64,000 nucleotides of DNA, from assembly GCA_030544235.1 (NCBI GenBank), contig CM060466.1, positions 6,687,592 to 6,751,591 on the forward strand, given 5' to 3'. Position 1 is the first letter of the stretch; each line of letters starts with the position of its first letter. Origin of the DNA: Lepturacanthus savala. Its lineage: Eukaryota; Chordata; Actinopteri; Scombriformes; Trichiuridae. The position numbers were made by a program, and so were the translations under genes. Of the stretch, positions 1 to 13,300 are shown piece after piece. The notes under the pieces were generated by a model. That model was given only the letters and a program-made list of their open reading frames with translations, did no database searches and was not told the DNA's origin.

Positions 1-872
1 CGACAATTTATGTTGAAAGTTCGGCTCCATCTACATATTATAGCCAAGTAAAACCGGACTTATGATAAATGTCTTTTTACTTTTTCCTGTAGAGTGTAAT
101 GATCTGGTCATGTTACTGTTATATGTAATAATAAATAAATGGGTTTAGGCCCAGATTCTATTCTGTTAGGTGATAGTGCTGGGATTTGCTGAGGGTTTGT
201 GAAGGCGTTTTGGAGTAAAACCCATGTTCATGTGCATGAGGTATAAAGTAGCAGCTAAACTGGCTATCGCCTTTATGTTGGATGAATGATCAGTGCAGGG
301 AAAACAAGACAATGGAGCTTTGAATGGTAACGAAAGCGCTGGGAAGCAGCGTGATACGGAGCTTTACACTTTAAAGAAGGTGCAAGTCTATGGAAATTTA
401 AGTTTTTTTTTGTAAAGGTTATTTTGTGGCATAGACACTTTTATTATACAGTAGCCAGATAGGAAGTAATAGGATAAAGAGAAGGGGAGACATGCAGGAA
501 AGGAATGAAAGAAAATAAGACAAGCTCTGTACCCCTACACCACTGCGGGACACTATGGGGTTTTATGATGTTTTGAATATCCATTCAAAAATTTCCATTC
601 AAAAGAGAATATACACAAGCTCTCTCCAAAAGGTTTATCAGACAAACAAAGAGATATGCGAGCTACAGACACACAGACGCTCCTTGCTTTTATAAATAGA
701 AGATAGATAGATATGATATGTTCGCCCAGGTAGAATAAACTGAAGAATAATCTGACTTTAAGAAACAAACATTACTCTTCACTTGCCGAACAAACACCCG
801 CAGGCATTTTAAAGTAGGTTTAACACATTTGGTACTTCAGCCCATCTCCAAGCTGTAAGTGAAGTGACTCAC
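1..872. other. Intron of slc25a10 at the left edge
   Basis: This AT-rich sequence lies 3' of the last visible slc25a10 exon. I searched both strands for the expected remaining carrier exons (third repeat and its signature) and saw none. The short minus-strand open frame around 553-768 has low-complexity hydrophobic composition and no family resemblance. Confidence 0.5.
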
Positions 873-3469
873 CTGTCCCACAGTGACCAGCGCTCCTCTG
901 CTGGAGGCCATGGTGGCTCCTGAGAACAGTTTCCTCACACCCTCTGCAGGACAGAACAAGGGTCAGAGGTCAGGGGTCAGGCACAATGCTTTACATGAGG
1001 TTACATGTTATAGAATATCCTACTTGCGGTTTACCTTCTCTGAAGACTCTGAAGAGCCCATCAACAGCGTGTTTATAGCTGGGGGAAATAAGCACATTCA
1101 GCCTTAAATGTGGCAAAAGAGATTTAAAATGTCATTGACTTTCAGGCTTTTGTTGGCGACGACACTCACTTTCTCCTCAGCTCTGGTGGTAGCTTCATGT
1201 CATTCTGCATCCTGGAAGCAAAATCAGATGTTAAAGGACAATGAACTTTACCTCATACCCACCATACATCAACTATTTATACTGAAATCAGATAAGAGCA
1301 AAAGATAAAAACAATAAAGCAATCAACAAAACAATAAAACAATAAAAAAAAAATAATTGAAACTCTAAAACCAGGGCGGAGTCTCATGTGGGGTTCAAAG
1401 CCAGGGAATAAAAACGGGATGCTGCTATATACTGCACTCTTCATTTACCTGGACACTGCCTTGGTCTCTAATTAAAAGCTCAGATAAATCCAAAACATCA
1501 ATATACAATAACGGGCCAACTTCACCACAGTTTGGTTCCTGAGGTAAATTATCTAAATTAACCACCCTGACAACGACACTAAGATTGTAGAATGCAACTT
1601 CTAGCAATACAAAACCTTTGGGACATGACAGTTCAGCAGGAACCCTGTGAACAGCTTTTTATTCCTAATATATTCATGTGAATCTGAGTCGAGTCATTTG
1701 ACGTTACCTGACATTCACCATGTCTGCCGGCGTGCCAACAAAACCACCAGTGAAACCTGTTGGGAGACGAACACTGATGACGCACAAACTTGGGTGGATG
1801 GTCCTGGATGTTAGACAGCGGGGGGGATTTACAGAGATGTGTAATGTGTGTGTGTGTTTGTGTGTGTTCTCACCTCCGAAGGCTCCCAGCAGGACTTTCT
1901 GGTAGAAGGGCATAGGCCCCTGGCTGGTGCTGCCCAGCATGTCCCTGACTGTCTCATAGATGGCAAATCTAGTGAGGGAATAGGACATCTGAGGGGAGAG
2001 GAGAGGAAACACATGAGTCCAGCAGAGGGCTGTATCCTATTATCCTTGTCCCTCCTTATTATTTAACAGTTTCTGTTAGTGACCACTAGGGGGAGACAAC
2101 GGTACCAAAAGTGCTTCCATTCTTGTATCAGGGATCTTCGTCCTGCTATCCTATTTATACTTCATTGGATGATCAACAGTATTACATGACATGATTCAAC
2201 TGCAAAGAAGGTGGGGAGTGTGTTCAGAAATCAGGTATAGAAGCAGAAAAAACAGCATATAAAAAGAAAAAAGGAGACACTGAATTGTCTCTCTTGCAGT
2301 TAGAGGCATCATTGCATCAATAAAAAGGTTTCATGGTGTGGACAAACACACATTTTCCTGTTTCAACAGCAAATCTCCTCCTACTACAACTTGGTAAAAG
2401 CTACGACAGGGAGAATTGTGTTATGTTATATCAATAAATATCATTCTGCTGCTTATGTATTGTTACCAAACACTGACTATTTAACGCAGTGGTTCTCAAA
2501 GTGGGGTCTAGGGAAGCACAGGGGTCCTTGAGGTAGTTCCATGGAATCCCCAGAAAAAAGGAGAGTAATTTATTTTAATTATAAGTCCATACATTAGTGA
2601 TGCAATGATGTTTTTTTTCATGGGTTTAATACACTTTCTTTAATATCAAAAAGCAAAAGTCTTATCAGATGAGAACCCTGGGATAAAATCTTATCAGATG
2701 GGGGTCTGTGGTCTAATTTGTGTCAGTTTAGGGGTCCTTGACATATAAAAAGATAAAGAACCACTGATTTAATGTACACACACCTGCCGACACAGGGAAG
2801 CAGAGAGGCCGTTGTAAAGAGCCAGAACTCCGTTGTTTTTAACCACGTGCACAGCCATCCCCATCATCCTCTTCTTCACCTCCTGCTGTGTCTGCAGGTG
2901 GACCTGGAAAGATGGAGAAAGGACCGATGTCATTTTCATGACCATGTTCTTTCACATTTATGGACATGGAGTCCAACAAAATCCTGTTTCGTGAAAATGT
3001 AGACAACTAAATGCATCAATATTGTCTAATCTAATCTAGTTTTTTGTTTTTTTTTAAGAAGTACGAACTCAAATGTGACCTTTTTCTGGTTTAATCTTCT
3101 GTAAATGAATAGGTTTGTCTTATGGACAACAAAACATTTGATGACATTAGCTCGATTATTCATTGATTGATTTCAAATGATTGGTTTCACCCCTGTTTGC
3201 TTGATTTAGTATAATCTACAAAATCTAAGCAGCAATTCCTTAGTATAGTTCACAAAAGATCCTGAATCCTACATATCCCACAATGCAACTCAGCTGTATT
3301 TGAAACTCCACACTTAGAAGTCATAACGCAGACTTTCTGATTTAATGTTTAGTCACTCATGGCCTCACTGTGATATCCTCATATCATACGACAGAAACTT
3401 CAACCTGGTGTAAAACCAGTCTAGTGCAGAACAGAATAATGTGTAACCAAAGTTTTCTAAATGTCATAC

Positions 3470-3522
<53 letters not shown>

Positions 3523-6500
3523 AGTGTGTGTGTATAAACTATCCTTGTACAGAGAGGTCAGCAGCTCCACAACATGCAGGCCTTTGTCCTCTCTTCTAAT
3601 CAATACTTCAGGTTGAAAAACACAGACTACACCGTATTTATCGTCTCCTCACTAGTCTTCTTTTAAGGGCTGCTTGATTCAGCTCAGCATTCTTTCAATC
3701 GTTTCATCTGGTTTTATTACTTCTACTCAAAACTGCAAAGATCGACGCTGATTTCAAGCCAAACCGAGCCAAGTGATAAATGCAAAAACATCCTCCCAAC
3801 TCAGAGTTTTAGTCTATCAGCGGTGAAAAAAGGAAGGTTGAGGATTTCACGTAAACTGTCAATTTCTCAAATACTCGAAGCTGTAATCTGATGGGAATTA
3901 TGCGAACACATGGAAAATCTTAAGCAACAAAGGCAAGGAAACTAACAGCTGTTTCACGGCCACGCACGGCCATCTGACGTCAACTCAGAAACACAAAAAG
4001 ATATAAAAAAAAAAAAGACATTTTTTTGCAAATTCATAAATTCAATTCCATTACAACTTTTTAAGACCCTGTGGGAACCCTGTTACAGGCATAGAACTAC
4101 AGAATAAACTGAAAATCACATACTAAAAATCATACAAAATGCCTCTTTAAAGCTGTGTGAAGATGCCATGATGAGCATTCAGCATGTTTACGCCTGAATG
4201 CACCCGCATACTCAACCACTGGAGGTAAATATTACACCCAGATTAGTTGATAAGTGTGAGAATCAGAGCCGGTCTGCTGAGGTGAGCTCAGACAAACACC
4301 TCTGCTGTATCGGTTTAGCTGAAAAACAGCCTGTCAGAGGGTGAAAGGTGCAGTCTGGGTTAACAGAAAAGAAGAAATCTATAAAACATGACTTGGCACA
4401 GCTGAAAAATCACATTCAAGTGTTGTCTACTCTGAAATACACTTCACTCCCTCTAATTGCAGCTGTTACCTTATAGAGGAATGTGGTAAATGGCTTTGTT
4501 GGCATTGTACTTTCACTTGTACTAAGGTGAACACACCCATAGATACCTGGGTGGATACCTGGGTCTCACTCCGCTGTCTTCCCAGACTAGTGCGAACTAG
4601 TCAGACTGAAGCCTGATAACGGAGGAGGCCTCTTGGGTAAGAGGCAACACGTCTTCCTAGATCATGTGTGTGAAACCCGAGGCCCGTGGGCCGTATCTGG
4701 CCTGGCTCCTCGTTTTCTGCGGCCTCCTCAAGAGCCTGCAGAGACTTGTGCGATTTATTGAGCGACTGGAAAGCGAATGAATGTTTGAACTTAACAGAGA
4801 CAAGCTGATCACATCTTTTTAAGACGCGTTCATGCATACCTCGTTAACTCCAAAAGCTGATCTCGATTAGCTACGAAAGTTATTTAAAACTCCATTTTTT
4901 CTCATTTCCCGTTGGTGAAATGGGTCAGTGACAAAACTGTGGTGTAACTCTTTAACTCTTAAAAGGGTTTTTAAAATATTAAAAACACATGCTATCAACG
5001 AGTTTTATATTAGGTACAAACAGACTTTTAAAAAACAAGAAAAAAAAATACAAACCGTACCTTTTTTGAGACCTGATGAATGCTTCTTAAAACTGTATTT
5101 TAAAAAGTTCACTTTCTTTTCTTGCCAAACATTATTTGTCACTGACCCAAATATATCTGTCAGTACTTGCTTCTTCTTTCACTGCAGTATAAGTAAGATT
5201 CCAACCTTTGAAAAATACATGAATAAATAAATTGTTAATAGTGGTTATTAACATATTCTTGTATGAGTCCCTAGAGAACTTGATGATTTTCCATGCTTTG
5301 CTGCAGCATTTTTAATAATTAGACGTCTACATCAAGATATTTCTATTAACAAGACTTGGCATATTGTCACCAGCAACTAATTAAATATTAGTTATAATGA
5401 TTCAGACACTATTATGAATGCATGATAACATTTATATGGAAACCATAATGCTGATGTGGCTCAGGACAAAACGGAGTTTGACGGCCCAGTTGCCTAAATT
5501 CAATTTGAGAGAGAGAAGTCATTATTTAAGTTATTATTATTCTACGACGTGGAAACATCTTACATAACTAGTGAATGTTTTGGGTCCAAATGTGATGTGT
5601 GACTTATACTGCACAGGAGGGCTGAGCAATCATTTCATGATCATTTAGCAACTTCCAGCAGATTAATCTTTGCCTCTAACTCTAAACAAGCTGTAATCAA
5701 AGATTAACAAAACTAGTTACTAAAGTTTTTGTTTCACCTGTTTGTCTCATGTGATACATAACAATGGGGCAATTTCTTGCTTCTATTATATTTCTAGTGA
5801 TTTTTGGTCAATTTATCATTATACTGAAAAATATCTTCAACCGTTATTTTAGCTTTATCACCTCACGGCATGGAAATAAACTGATTTATTCACTTTCAGG
5901 AAATATTAGCTGTCACTGAAATGTTAAAATACTGTACACATGGCTTACACTTACATTACATTTCAGGGAGCATTACAACGCTTATTCAATGAGAAGGAGT
6001 TTTGTTGACTTTTATTGTGTTCTATAAGTTTAATGTGAATTGTTTAATGGGCTGTTTTAATCCAGGGTTTCTACAAGTTTCTTCAAGTTAAATTCAAGAC
6101 CTACTTTTTATTTGTTCATAAATAATTGAATTAAATGTGTACCAAGTCTCACGTGAAAGTAATACTTTTTCTAAGTAGTCCCACATATTTGACCTGGGTG
6201 TCATGTGCATTTAATCTGGATATTAAGTTCTGTCAGCTTTAGCCCTGAAATACTGTGAGTAGTGCAGTGATAATAACAATCTGAAATAACTACAGGGACA
6301 AAAGGTCAACTTCAAGTGAGCTTTAAAAATCAATACTGTGTCTCATGCTGCAGTTTCCCTCAGTCGCTTCGGTGCATTTCTCAGATCCCGTTCAAACTCC
6401 ACATGGTCTGGTCACTCGCGCCGGCACAAAAGCAGTTGATCATTTTGAACAAATCGCGAACCTTTTGGCACATTCACACGACGTCCGACGCGGTTTCCGA

Positions 6501-8587
6501 CATCATCCATCAATCTGAATTCGCCACAAGTGTCACCACGGTGAAATGTGACCCCGTCGCTTCCTTCAGTGGGAAGCGCTTATGTCATGTTGATCGAAAG
6601 TTATATTACTGGCCTTCTGATGAATAGTCTGAACAATTCATCCTCATTATGTCCAACATGTCAAGCATATTCCCTTATACACTCTTAATAGATTTTGCGT
6701 TTGTAAATGTGTCCTGAGCTAATGGCTTGTGACTGATAGAACTAACTAATGATTCTCAGGTGAATCTTGACTTCCATGATGAAGGGGGACGTGTCAAGCG
6801 TCACAACGACCAAAGACCAAACCGGTTCTTTAAAATAGCATCTCATGAATCTCCAGTTGGCCGACAGGCAGGAGCACAACGGCGGTGTCGCAATTCCTGA
6901 CAAAAGAAGGACAAGGACGCCACAGGGTCAACGGACAGGAAGGTCGGGGGGTGTCGGACGACAGTTCTGCGATTTCTCAGCAGCAGCAGTACAATTCTAA
7001 CTCTATTTCCTCCTTTGTGCACATTTTAAGAAACAAGTCTTTTTTATTTTATTTTCTCTGTCACAATGACATGGCCTGTCAGCAAAAAATGCAAACCATG
7101 ACACAATGCTTGCCATTGTAACAGAACATGTTTTGATATGAGAGATAAAATGCGGCTTCTGATTAAGTTACGGTGGCAGCAATCCAATTGTCTCAGGGGT
7201 GAAAATCCTAATTCATTGACGGGGGAAGGAGCAATAAACCGTTCATTTCCAGAGAAAAATATCTGGAAGGGACATGGGAAAAAAATACTCTACTACCATA
7301 TTATCAGAATAATCTGACCCCATCTTATTCTACTTTTTTCTAACATTCCATTGCAACTTGCCTTGCAGGTTTGAGCCCTCGGCATGTTCAAATGTTTAAC
7401 CAATGTTATTAAAAGTAATAATAGCAATGTTTCATATTTACTTATATTCATACACAAGGCAAAAGAGATCATGAATCAATGAGGGACACCCCCACGTCCC
7501 CATATCCCTCCTCCTAGTTGCTGCCGCTATAATAACTTCCATGATCTGAGCTTATTATCGACCATTAGGTCTTATATTATCCAGCAGATTGTTAAATGTT
7601 TGATTGTTGATAAATGACTTACTGGCTTTTACATATTATGTGTTTCTTTCATAGCTACTAGTTTAGACTATCAAAATTCGCAGAAAACAGCATCTGGATA
7701 AAACCACTTTGAGAATAAATGGGGGGGGGGGGTCATCATTAATTTTCCGCCTATGGTATGGACTACTTTCATTCCAAAAAATTCACTTTCTTTTGAAATG
7801 CACCAAAAGCGAGTTGAGAGGAAAAACCGCTGTGGCGAAATTCTATGTTGTACCACACGCTAACAAGCAGGTTAGCGCAGCGCTGATTGCCAGCCTGGTC
7901 TACATAATTACACACCCACATGACTTCCTCTGAGGGACAATTAGGGTCACCGGGGTCACGTGGTGCTGCCCTCAATGTGACCAGGAGAGAAGAGCGAAGC
8001 AAAGGAGTTTCTTCTCTGTGCAGCACAGCGAGGCGAAGGCAAACAAGAATGAACACGTCGTGTTGTTGAAGTTAAGACAATTAGCTCAAATTCACCCAAC
8101 TGATGTCTTCCCTCTCGCCATGTGTCCTATAACCTGTGCTCTGTTTTAAATTCCTACCGCTCACTGTAGTCAAACCACATGACACCCCCGCAGTATTTAG
8201 AAGATCTGCATTTGTATTCCCTTCCAAAAACATGTAAAAGAAAGTCTTTTATTTTGAAAAGCTTTAAAAAAAAGACTAAATCATGCCTGTGTTTGTTGAC
8301 TCAGCAGGAATAACACACGTTATCTACAACACGGGAGAATAAATATTTGAAAGCAAGGGCGTAGGATTCATGGGAACATTGGGGGGAAAATATATTACAT
8401 ATAATCTGAAAGTCAGACTCCAGTCTATTTTGAGCATCAAACACTTCATTTCTTGACCCAATTTGTGCCTTTTTGGTATCAGGGTTTGTCGAAATGTCCT
8501 TTATTTCTATAAAATGATGAACACAAAATTCTGAAACAGGTGACATTTGTAGCAGATCAAAAGAAAATGGAATATAATATATATTAT

Positions 8588-8647
<60 letters not shown>

Positions 8648-9516
8648 TACCAATCAAAGGTTAGGGGTCACTTAGAAATTTCCTTAATTTTTGAAAGAAA
8701 ATCAGTGTTTTTTTCCTATGAAGATAACCTCAAATTAATCAGAAATACACTCTATACATTGCTAATGTGGTAACTGACTATTCTAGCTGCAAATGTCTGT
8801 TTTTTGGTGCATCAATATCTCCATAGGTGTATAGAGGCCCATTTCCAGCAACTATCACTCCAGTGTTCTAACGTAATACAATTTTCTATTCATCCTACAA
8901 CTCATGGCTGTAAGAAAAAGTGACTTTTCATAGAAAACACTAAATTGTCTTGGTGACCCCAAACTTTTGAGTGTATCTTATATATTATAATAACATACAT
9001 TATGGAGTGAATTTTCAAAATAAAAGTCCTCAGTTTCATTTTTTAAAGGGATGGGGAGCACATGTCCTACATATTATCAATCAATCTTTATTTAAAAACA
9101 CTTTTCATACAAAAAAGTGCTATACAAGTTAAAACCACCCCTATTATAACAGAAGTAGAGCATTTATCTTGCCACCTGATGTCTGATTCTTGTGTTTTCC
9201 TTCACATAAGAGACATTTCGTTTAGAAATTAGAGGATACAAATTCACCAGAACGGAAGAATTTAGATGTTTGACCTCCTCCTTCTTCCCCACAGTGTTCA
9301 AACACAGCTACACCTTTGACTAACACTAAAGATAACGTAAAGCAGCGTGATGAGTCAGTAGGTAAATGACTGCGGGGTATCTCCCGCTCGGGCCTGCGGG
9401 ACCCCCCCACCTCCCCCACCTCTCACCTTGAGGAGATCCAGGGGATGCGTGCAGCAGGCGGCCCCGCAGGACGCCAGACCCCCGAAGTACCAGCGTGACA
9501 TCCGTTTCTCGGTCAT
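873..9516 (-). CDS. slc25a10: Mitochondrial dicarboxylate carrier SLC25A10 (5' part, seven coding exons)
   Basis: Inner-membrane carrier that exchanges malate/succinate for phosphate or sulfate. Coding exons, in order of transcription, are 9427-9516, 2784-2903, 1874-1988, 1708-1756, 1170-1211, 1035-1078 and 873-943. All have GT/AG borders and the phases join without a stop to give 177 codons. The start MTEKRMSRWYFGGLASCG is the usual N-terminus of this carrier. The first mitochondrial-carrier signature PLDLLK is at residues 25-30, and the second repeat carries GGFVGTPADMVNVR around residues 112-125, which is typical of SLC25A10. The stretch GATMASSRGALVTVGQ ends the last visible exon. The family is about 285-290 residues long, so roughly 110 C-terminal residues (the third carrier repeat) lie beyond the left edge; I found no further exon in 1-872. 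Intron 1 is about 6.5 kb and full of mobile-element remnants. Confidence 0.95.
2487..2766. mobile_element. hAT/Charlie-type MITE, 280 bp, with target-site duplication
   Basis: The element begins CAGTGGTTCTCAAAGTGGGG and ends AAAGAACCACTG, the characteristic terminal inverted repeats of hAT-Charlie elements. It is flanked by 8-bp direct repeats, ATTTAACG at 2479-2486 and ATTTAATG at 2767-2774, which differ at one base. The interior has no coding capacity. It sits in slc25a10 intron 2, only about 9 bp beyond the donor site of coding exon 2. Confidence 0.85.
3472..3533. repeat. (GT)n microsatellite
   Basis: A GT dinucleotide run in slc25a10 intron 1, interrupted once by AGA near its right end. 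Confidence 0.95.
4660..5490. mobile_element. Probable non-autonomous hAT element (degenerate)
   Basis: The left end reads GTGTGAAACCCGAGGCCCGT and the right end contains GGCTCAGGACAAAACGGAG followed by TTTGACGGCCC. These are the paired ends of a familiar teleost hAT family whose termini read 'TCAAAC..GGCCCGCGGGCC'. The interior is AT-rich. Boundaries are approximate and I could not find a clean target duplication. A 28-nt stretch at 4983-5010 resembles 44918-44947, suggesting nested or shared repeat content. Confidence 0.45.
8594..8641. repeat. (TA)n microsatellite
   Basis: A pure TA run immediately left of a Tc1-like element, which inserts at TA. Confidence 0.95.
8641..8978. mobile_element. 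Tc1/mariner-like MITE
   Basis: The left end contains ACCAATCAAAGGTTAGGGGTC and the right end GGTGACCCCAAACTTTTGAGTG, near-inverted copies of the same terminal sequence. It is flanked by TA, the Tc1/mariner target. There is no transposase frame inside. A second copy of only the right terminus occurs at about 51848-51880. Confidence 0.65.
9075..9135. repeat. Short interspersed repeat fragment (shared with 61138-61195)
   Basis: The motif 'CAATCTTTATTTAAAAACACTTTTCATAC' type sequence followed by 'AAGTGCTATACAAG' is a common teleost interspersed repeat. The same sequence recurs in the same orientation near 61138-61195 inside epn3. The repeat class is not assigned. Confidence 0.5.
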
Positions 9517-10330
9517 GGCTGCGTGTCTCCGCCGGTCTGTCCGGCTACAGCGGTGCCAGTGACGGTGACTTCCTTCCCCTCACGAGTCCGCCTCCTCCAA
9601 CACGCAGCCCGCCCGTCCGCCCTGTCCGCTTCCCGGCCTCGCGAGTGAAGCCGCCGAAGCCGCCGCTTGGAGCTCGTGGTCTAACAGGACACGGGACAAC
9701 CTCGTTAATCTTCACACATTCCGATAAGAGACGAGGAACTTTGGGCTCGCTGCAGCACACGGCGCACGCTCACGCGCCACATCGTGTGCGTGTATGCATG
9801 TGAAAGATTGTGCGTGAGTGTGTGCGCGCGCTGCTGCTGCCGCTGCTGCTGTTGCTGCTGCTGCTGCTGCCACGATGCGCAGCGCGGTAGGAAGCAGCTG
9901 TAACGCGCACGGGAGGAGAAGAGCGCAGCCAATTGCTGCCGTGAACGGCGGAGCTGCCCTACAAAAGCCCCCGGGACAGAAGATCCAAAGGTCGGCCCGA
10001 CTATAGGTGGTGTTGGGGGGGTGAACGTTCAAAAGCACAACCTCACATACTTCCACTTTCACCAGCTTCACGAGCTGTCACGCGTGTTTTTTTTAAAGCG
10101 ACACGCATCCTCCCCGCAGTCGTGGAGTGGTCGAAAATGCGCGCTGTCTCTTTAAGAGGACAATACTCCACATTCTCAACCCAGGCGGAGGAAAGTCAGT
10201 TTTACTACGAAGAAAAACGCCGTCACGAGGAGAAGTGTACAAGTGGATCCTGCACGCGCACTTAACACTGTTAAAATGCACGTGTGGCTGTGTTCTACGC
10301 CCTATACGTGATGGCATAAGTATCGCGTTG
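9400..10330. promoter_or_regulatory. CpG-rich promoter region of slc25a10
   Basis: CpG dinucleotides are dense here compared with the AT-rich surroundings, and the region covers the slc25a10 first coding exon and about 800 bp upstream. It includes a CTG/CCG trinucleotide tract at 9830-9870. Open frames in several phases are a by-product of GC-richness and carry no family signal. I saw no clear TATA box and could not place the transcription start. Confidence 0.55.
9830..9870. repeat. CTG trinucleotide tract
   Basis: An imperfect CTG run with CCG and TTG interruptions, in the CpG-rich region upstream of slc25a10. It accounts for the polyalanine and polyglutamine in the overlapping open frames, which I do not regard as genes. 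Confidence 0.9.
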
Positions 10331-13300
10331 ATGCGGAATCACCGTTAGTATTATATTTTGTTTTATACTTTATTCCAATTAAGAATAATTTCCAATAGCA
10401 CTTTTTGAACATGTTTAAAAAAACAGGCTTATTTGTCAATTTTCCTGCTTGAAAGAACAATAAATATGGAATATCTCTACAATCACAAGGGTTATGTTCA
10501 TATACTGGCATCAAAAGAACATGTGATATATCTATAATATATGAGGTGACTACAGAAGTGTCTGAAAAAACAAATATTTAAAATTTTGTTTTACTACAGA
10601 TAAAAATACTTTATTTAAAACTTAAGACCATACAGACCCAAATCATGAAAACAGTATTGAAATAAGCTTATTTATCTGCAATGCAAAGTTCAATGATTCA
10701 TAAGATAAGAGTTTAAAGATGCTATATCTCATGCTATATATGCATAAAACATAATGCTGCCCCTAAATCAGTTGTTTTTGTTATTATTATTTTAACACAT
10801 TAAGAAGATATTGCAAGAAAAGGACCTCACCAATGTCTGTCTGATACAGTTTGAAAGTGACTTAAGTGATATGTGCATTTAGACCAATGGGAAAGACATC
10901 AGGGAAAAGGGTCACATTTAAAGATTGATGCTCATGCATCAGTGTCATATGTAAGAAAAAAAACAGAAGAGCAATGAGAATATCACAGACAGATTGTTCT
11001 GTCCACTATTACATAGAGAGGAATATATTATAGTAGAGTGGTGGTGCATTAATCCCTCGTTACAGCGATTCTCACTTACCATGTGTCCAAAAAGACACGA
11101 AAAAGCCGAGGGCTTTTATTTTGAAAAACTATTTTGAACATTGGGGGGGAACATATATAAAACCTGGATAACCTGCTAAATTTTACGTTTCATGTTGAGT
11201 ATTCTGGTAGATTTTTAACCAGTATAAGCCTTTTCTGCATAATATACAATTTCTAATAATAAAAAAATAACTTTATCTGGTCAATGTGTTGTCACTATAT
11301 TATATCTATGTGAATAGCTCAAAATGTACAAGTTCTGACTATTTTTCACAAACAGAATTTTGCTGACCGATTCTTACTTTCCACGTGTCCTAGAACCTGT
11401 GCTCTATATTTTAACTGCTTTGTAAGGGACAGAACAAGGGTACCGCAAGAAATATGAGAGCTGTGCCACGGTCACGACTATTGTGAGGATAATTTATAGG
11501 CGAGCGGTAACATGATGAGTCAGGAGGTAAATGACTGCAGTGTAATTTCTGTGACCATAACTGGAAAGACACAGCCTGCTGTTCAGGCCTGTAGTCTTTT
11601 ACACCACATAGGGGTCACACACTGATCCCTGCAGACCCTTCACCTTAAGATCCAGAGGACACCCTAGTTGTAGTTATTTTAGTTGTAGTTTAGACACTTT
11701 GGCAATGGACAGATTTTATAATTGTATGAATAATATTTTTTCTTCTTTTAGGGCACCTTTCAAGGTCATTGCAGTGAATAAGTACATTATTTTCAGTGAT
11801 TCCATCCCAAATCATTTTAATTTTAACAGTGGTGCTAATTATTATCTTTGTGGCATAGTAGCAACATAGAAAAGGTAGAAGAATTTTTCAATTGTTTGGC
11901 ATTTTTATGCCTATCCTTCATCGTCTTTACAGGAGTAACCTCCATCATCCTCATGGTTGCCAGTATCTCCTCCATAGCTCTTATGGTACCAGGAGTTGCC
12001 CTGACAACAGCAAACCTCTCAACTATTTCCTGGGATTCATTAAACCATTCCTCATCATGTCCTTTCCTGGTTCTCTTCCTGCCTGTCCTCCTGCAATGCA
12101 TCATTTTTTTCTGTTTTGGTGCTTCATACATACAAAAGATATATTACATACCCCAAGCATTGCAAATTATTAAAATAGTACATAAAAATCAGAATTAGCT
12201 ATGAATATATCATGTGAAAATACAGTCAATCTCATTTGTGTGACATTAGTGTGAGGCATGTATTTTTGGCATAGTCCGCAGAGCAGCAGGACTCATTACT
12301 GTGCCCTTAAAAGCAACTTAAAATCAGTTCCTATGGGTTAGCAGGGTTAGTGGGGCAGCATGCAGGCAAGGCTACATGCAGACTCTGGTGGAAATCTATT
12401 CCTTTTCTAGGCCGGCTGTAGACACCATGTCAGTTTGTGTAATATTGTCATTAATCAAAGTTGCCTCCTGGAGCTTTTCCAGTGCTTTTTTTTATTTCCC
12501 ACACATAACTCACACCTAAAACTCTGGATCACTCCGTGCAAAATGATAGCAGTTAAAACCTGACAAATGGGCATGTACTTACTATAAACTATAGGTTATA
12601 AAATACAATTGTAACACCTCAACAAAGAGCTGTTAAATTCAAAAGGAACTCAATCAAAGTCGATGCTGCAATAGTGGGACATGTTGATAAATGTCAAATA
12701 GTAGAATTTGTCGGCTCCAAAAGAGGCGTGGTAGTCAACGCTTTGGTTTTACATGAGGCATCTAACAGGGCTATGAAGAGGCCAAATCAGCTGTCACCAA
12801 ACCTTTGGCACAAAAAACAGCTAAATGATTTATGATGTTGAGGTGTTGAAACTGTGGAGAAATGCTGCTGATGATTAAATACCCAAGGTTGCTGTCAAGG
12901 AATAAATTGAGTAAGTTTAAAGTCCTTCCTGTTAGAGGGCACATGAGTTACTTAGTGTGTACTGCCCCCAAGTGTATTATGTCTGCTACTCAGAGTGGTT
13001 AAATAATATTGTGCGATCAAGTTGGAAGATAAGAAAGTGTGTGTAATAGTGGGGGCCAGTGGGTCATGCTGAGAGTGTGACATCACAAAGTCAAGGAAGT
13101 ACAAACGAGCTGTGAAATACAAAAATTCCTAAATCCAGGCCGTCTGTGTTTGATGCATGGGACAGATTTTACCCTTAGATGTTATTAAGAGTTAAAAAAC
13201 AAATAGAAACTTGGCTATTTGCATGATATGGGACCTTTAAATGTTAAGAGGACAATCAGTCATAATGGAAAGCAAACATATATATTTATTGTGCATAAGT

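Larger units (their letters stand above)
2904..9426 (-). other. Large first intron of slc25a10
   Basis: No coding exon was recognised here. It holds the GT microsatellite, a probable hAT fragment (about 4660-5490), a G12 tract at 7721-7732, a TA microsatellite, a Tc1-like MITE (8641-8978) and a short repeat at 9075-9135. The frame at 6316-6627 (plus strand, 103 codons) is open but resembles no family I know. Confidence 0.6.

Noticed and set aside
6316..6627. 103-codon plus-strand frame in slc25a10 intron 1
   Set aside because: No motif, and composition is like the surrounding repeat-rich intron.
9545..10317. Multiple overlapping frames in the CpG-rich region, including polyalanine and polyglutamine ones
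   Set aside because: They arise from GC-rich promoter DNA and a CTG tract, with no family motif and no consistent splicing partner.
11835..12131. 98-codon minus-strand frame with charged sequence
   Set aside because: Not listed as a gene: no recognised family, no splice context and no neighbours. Recorded only in the intergenic entry.
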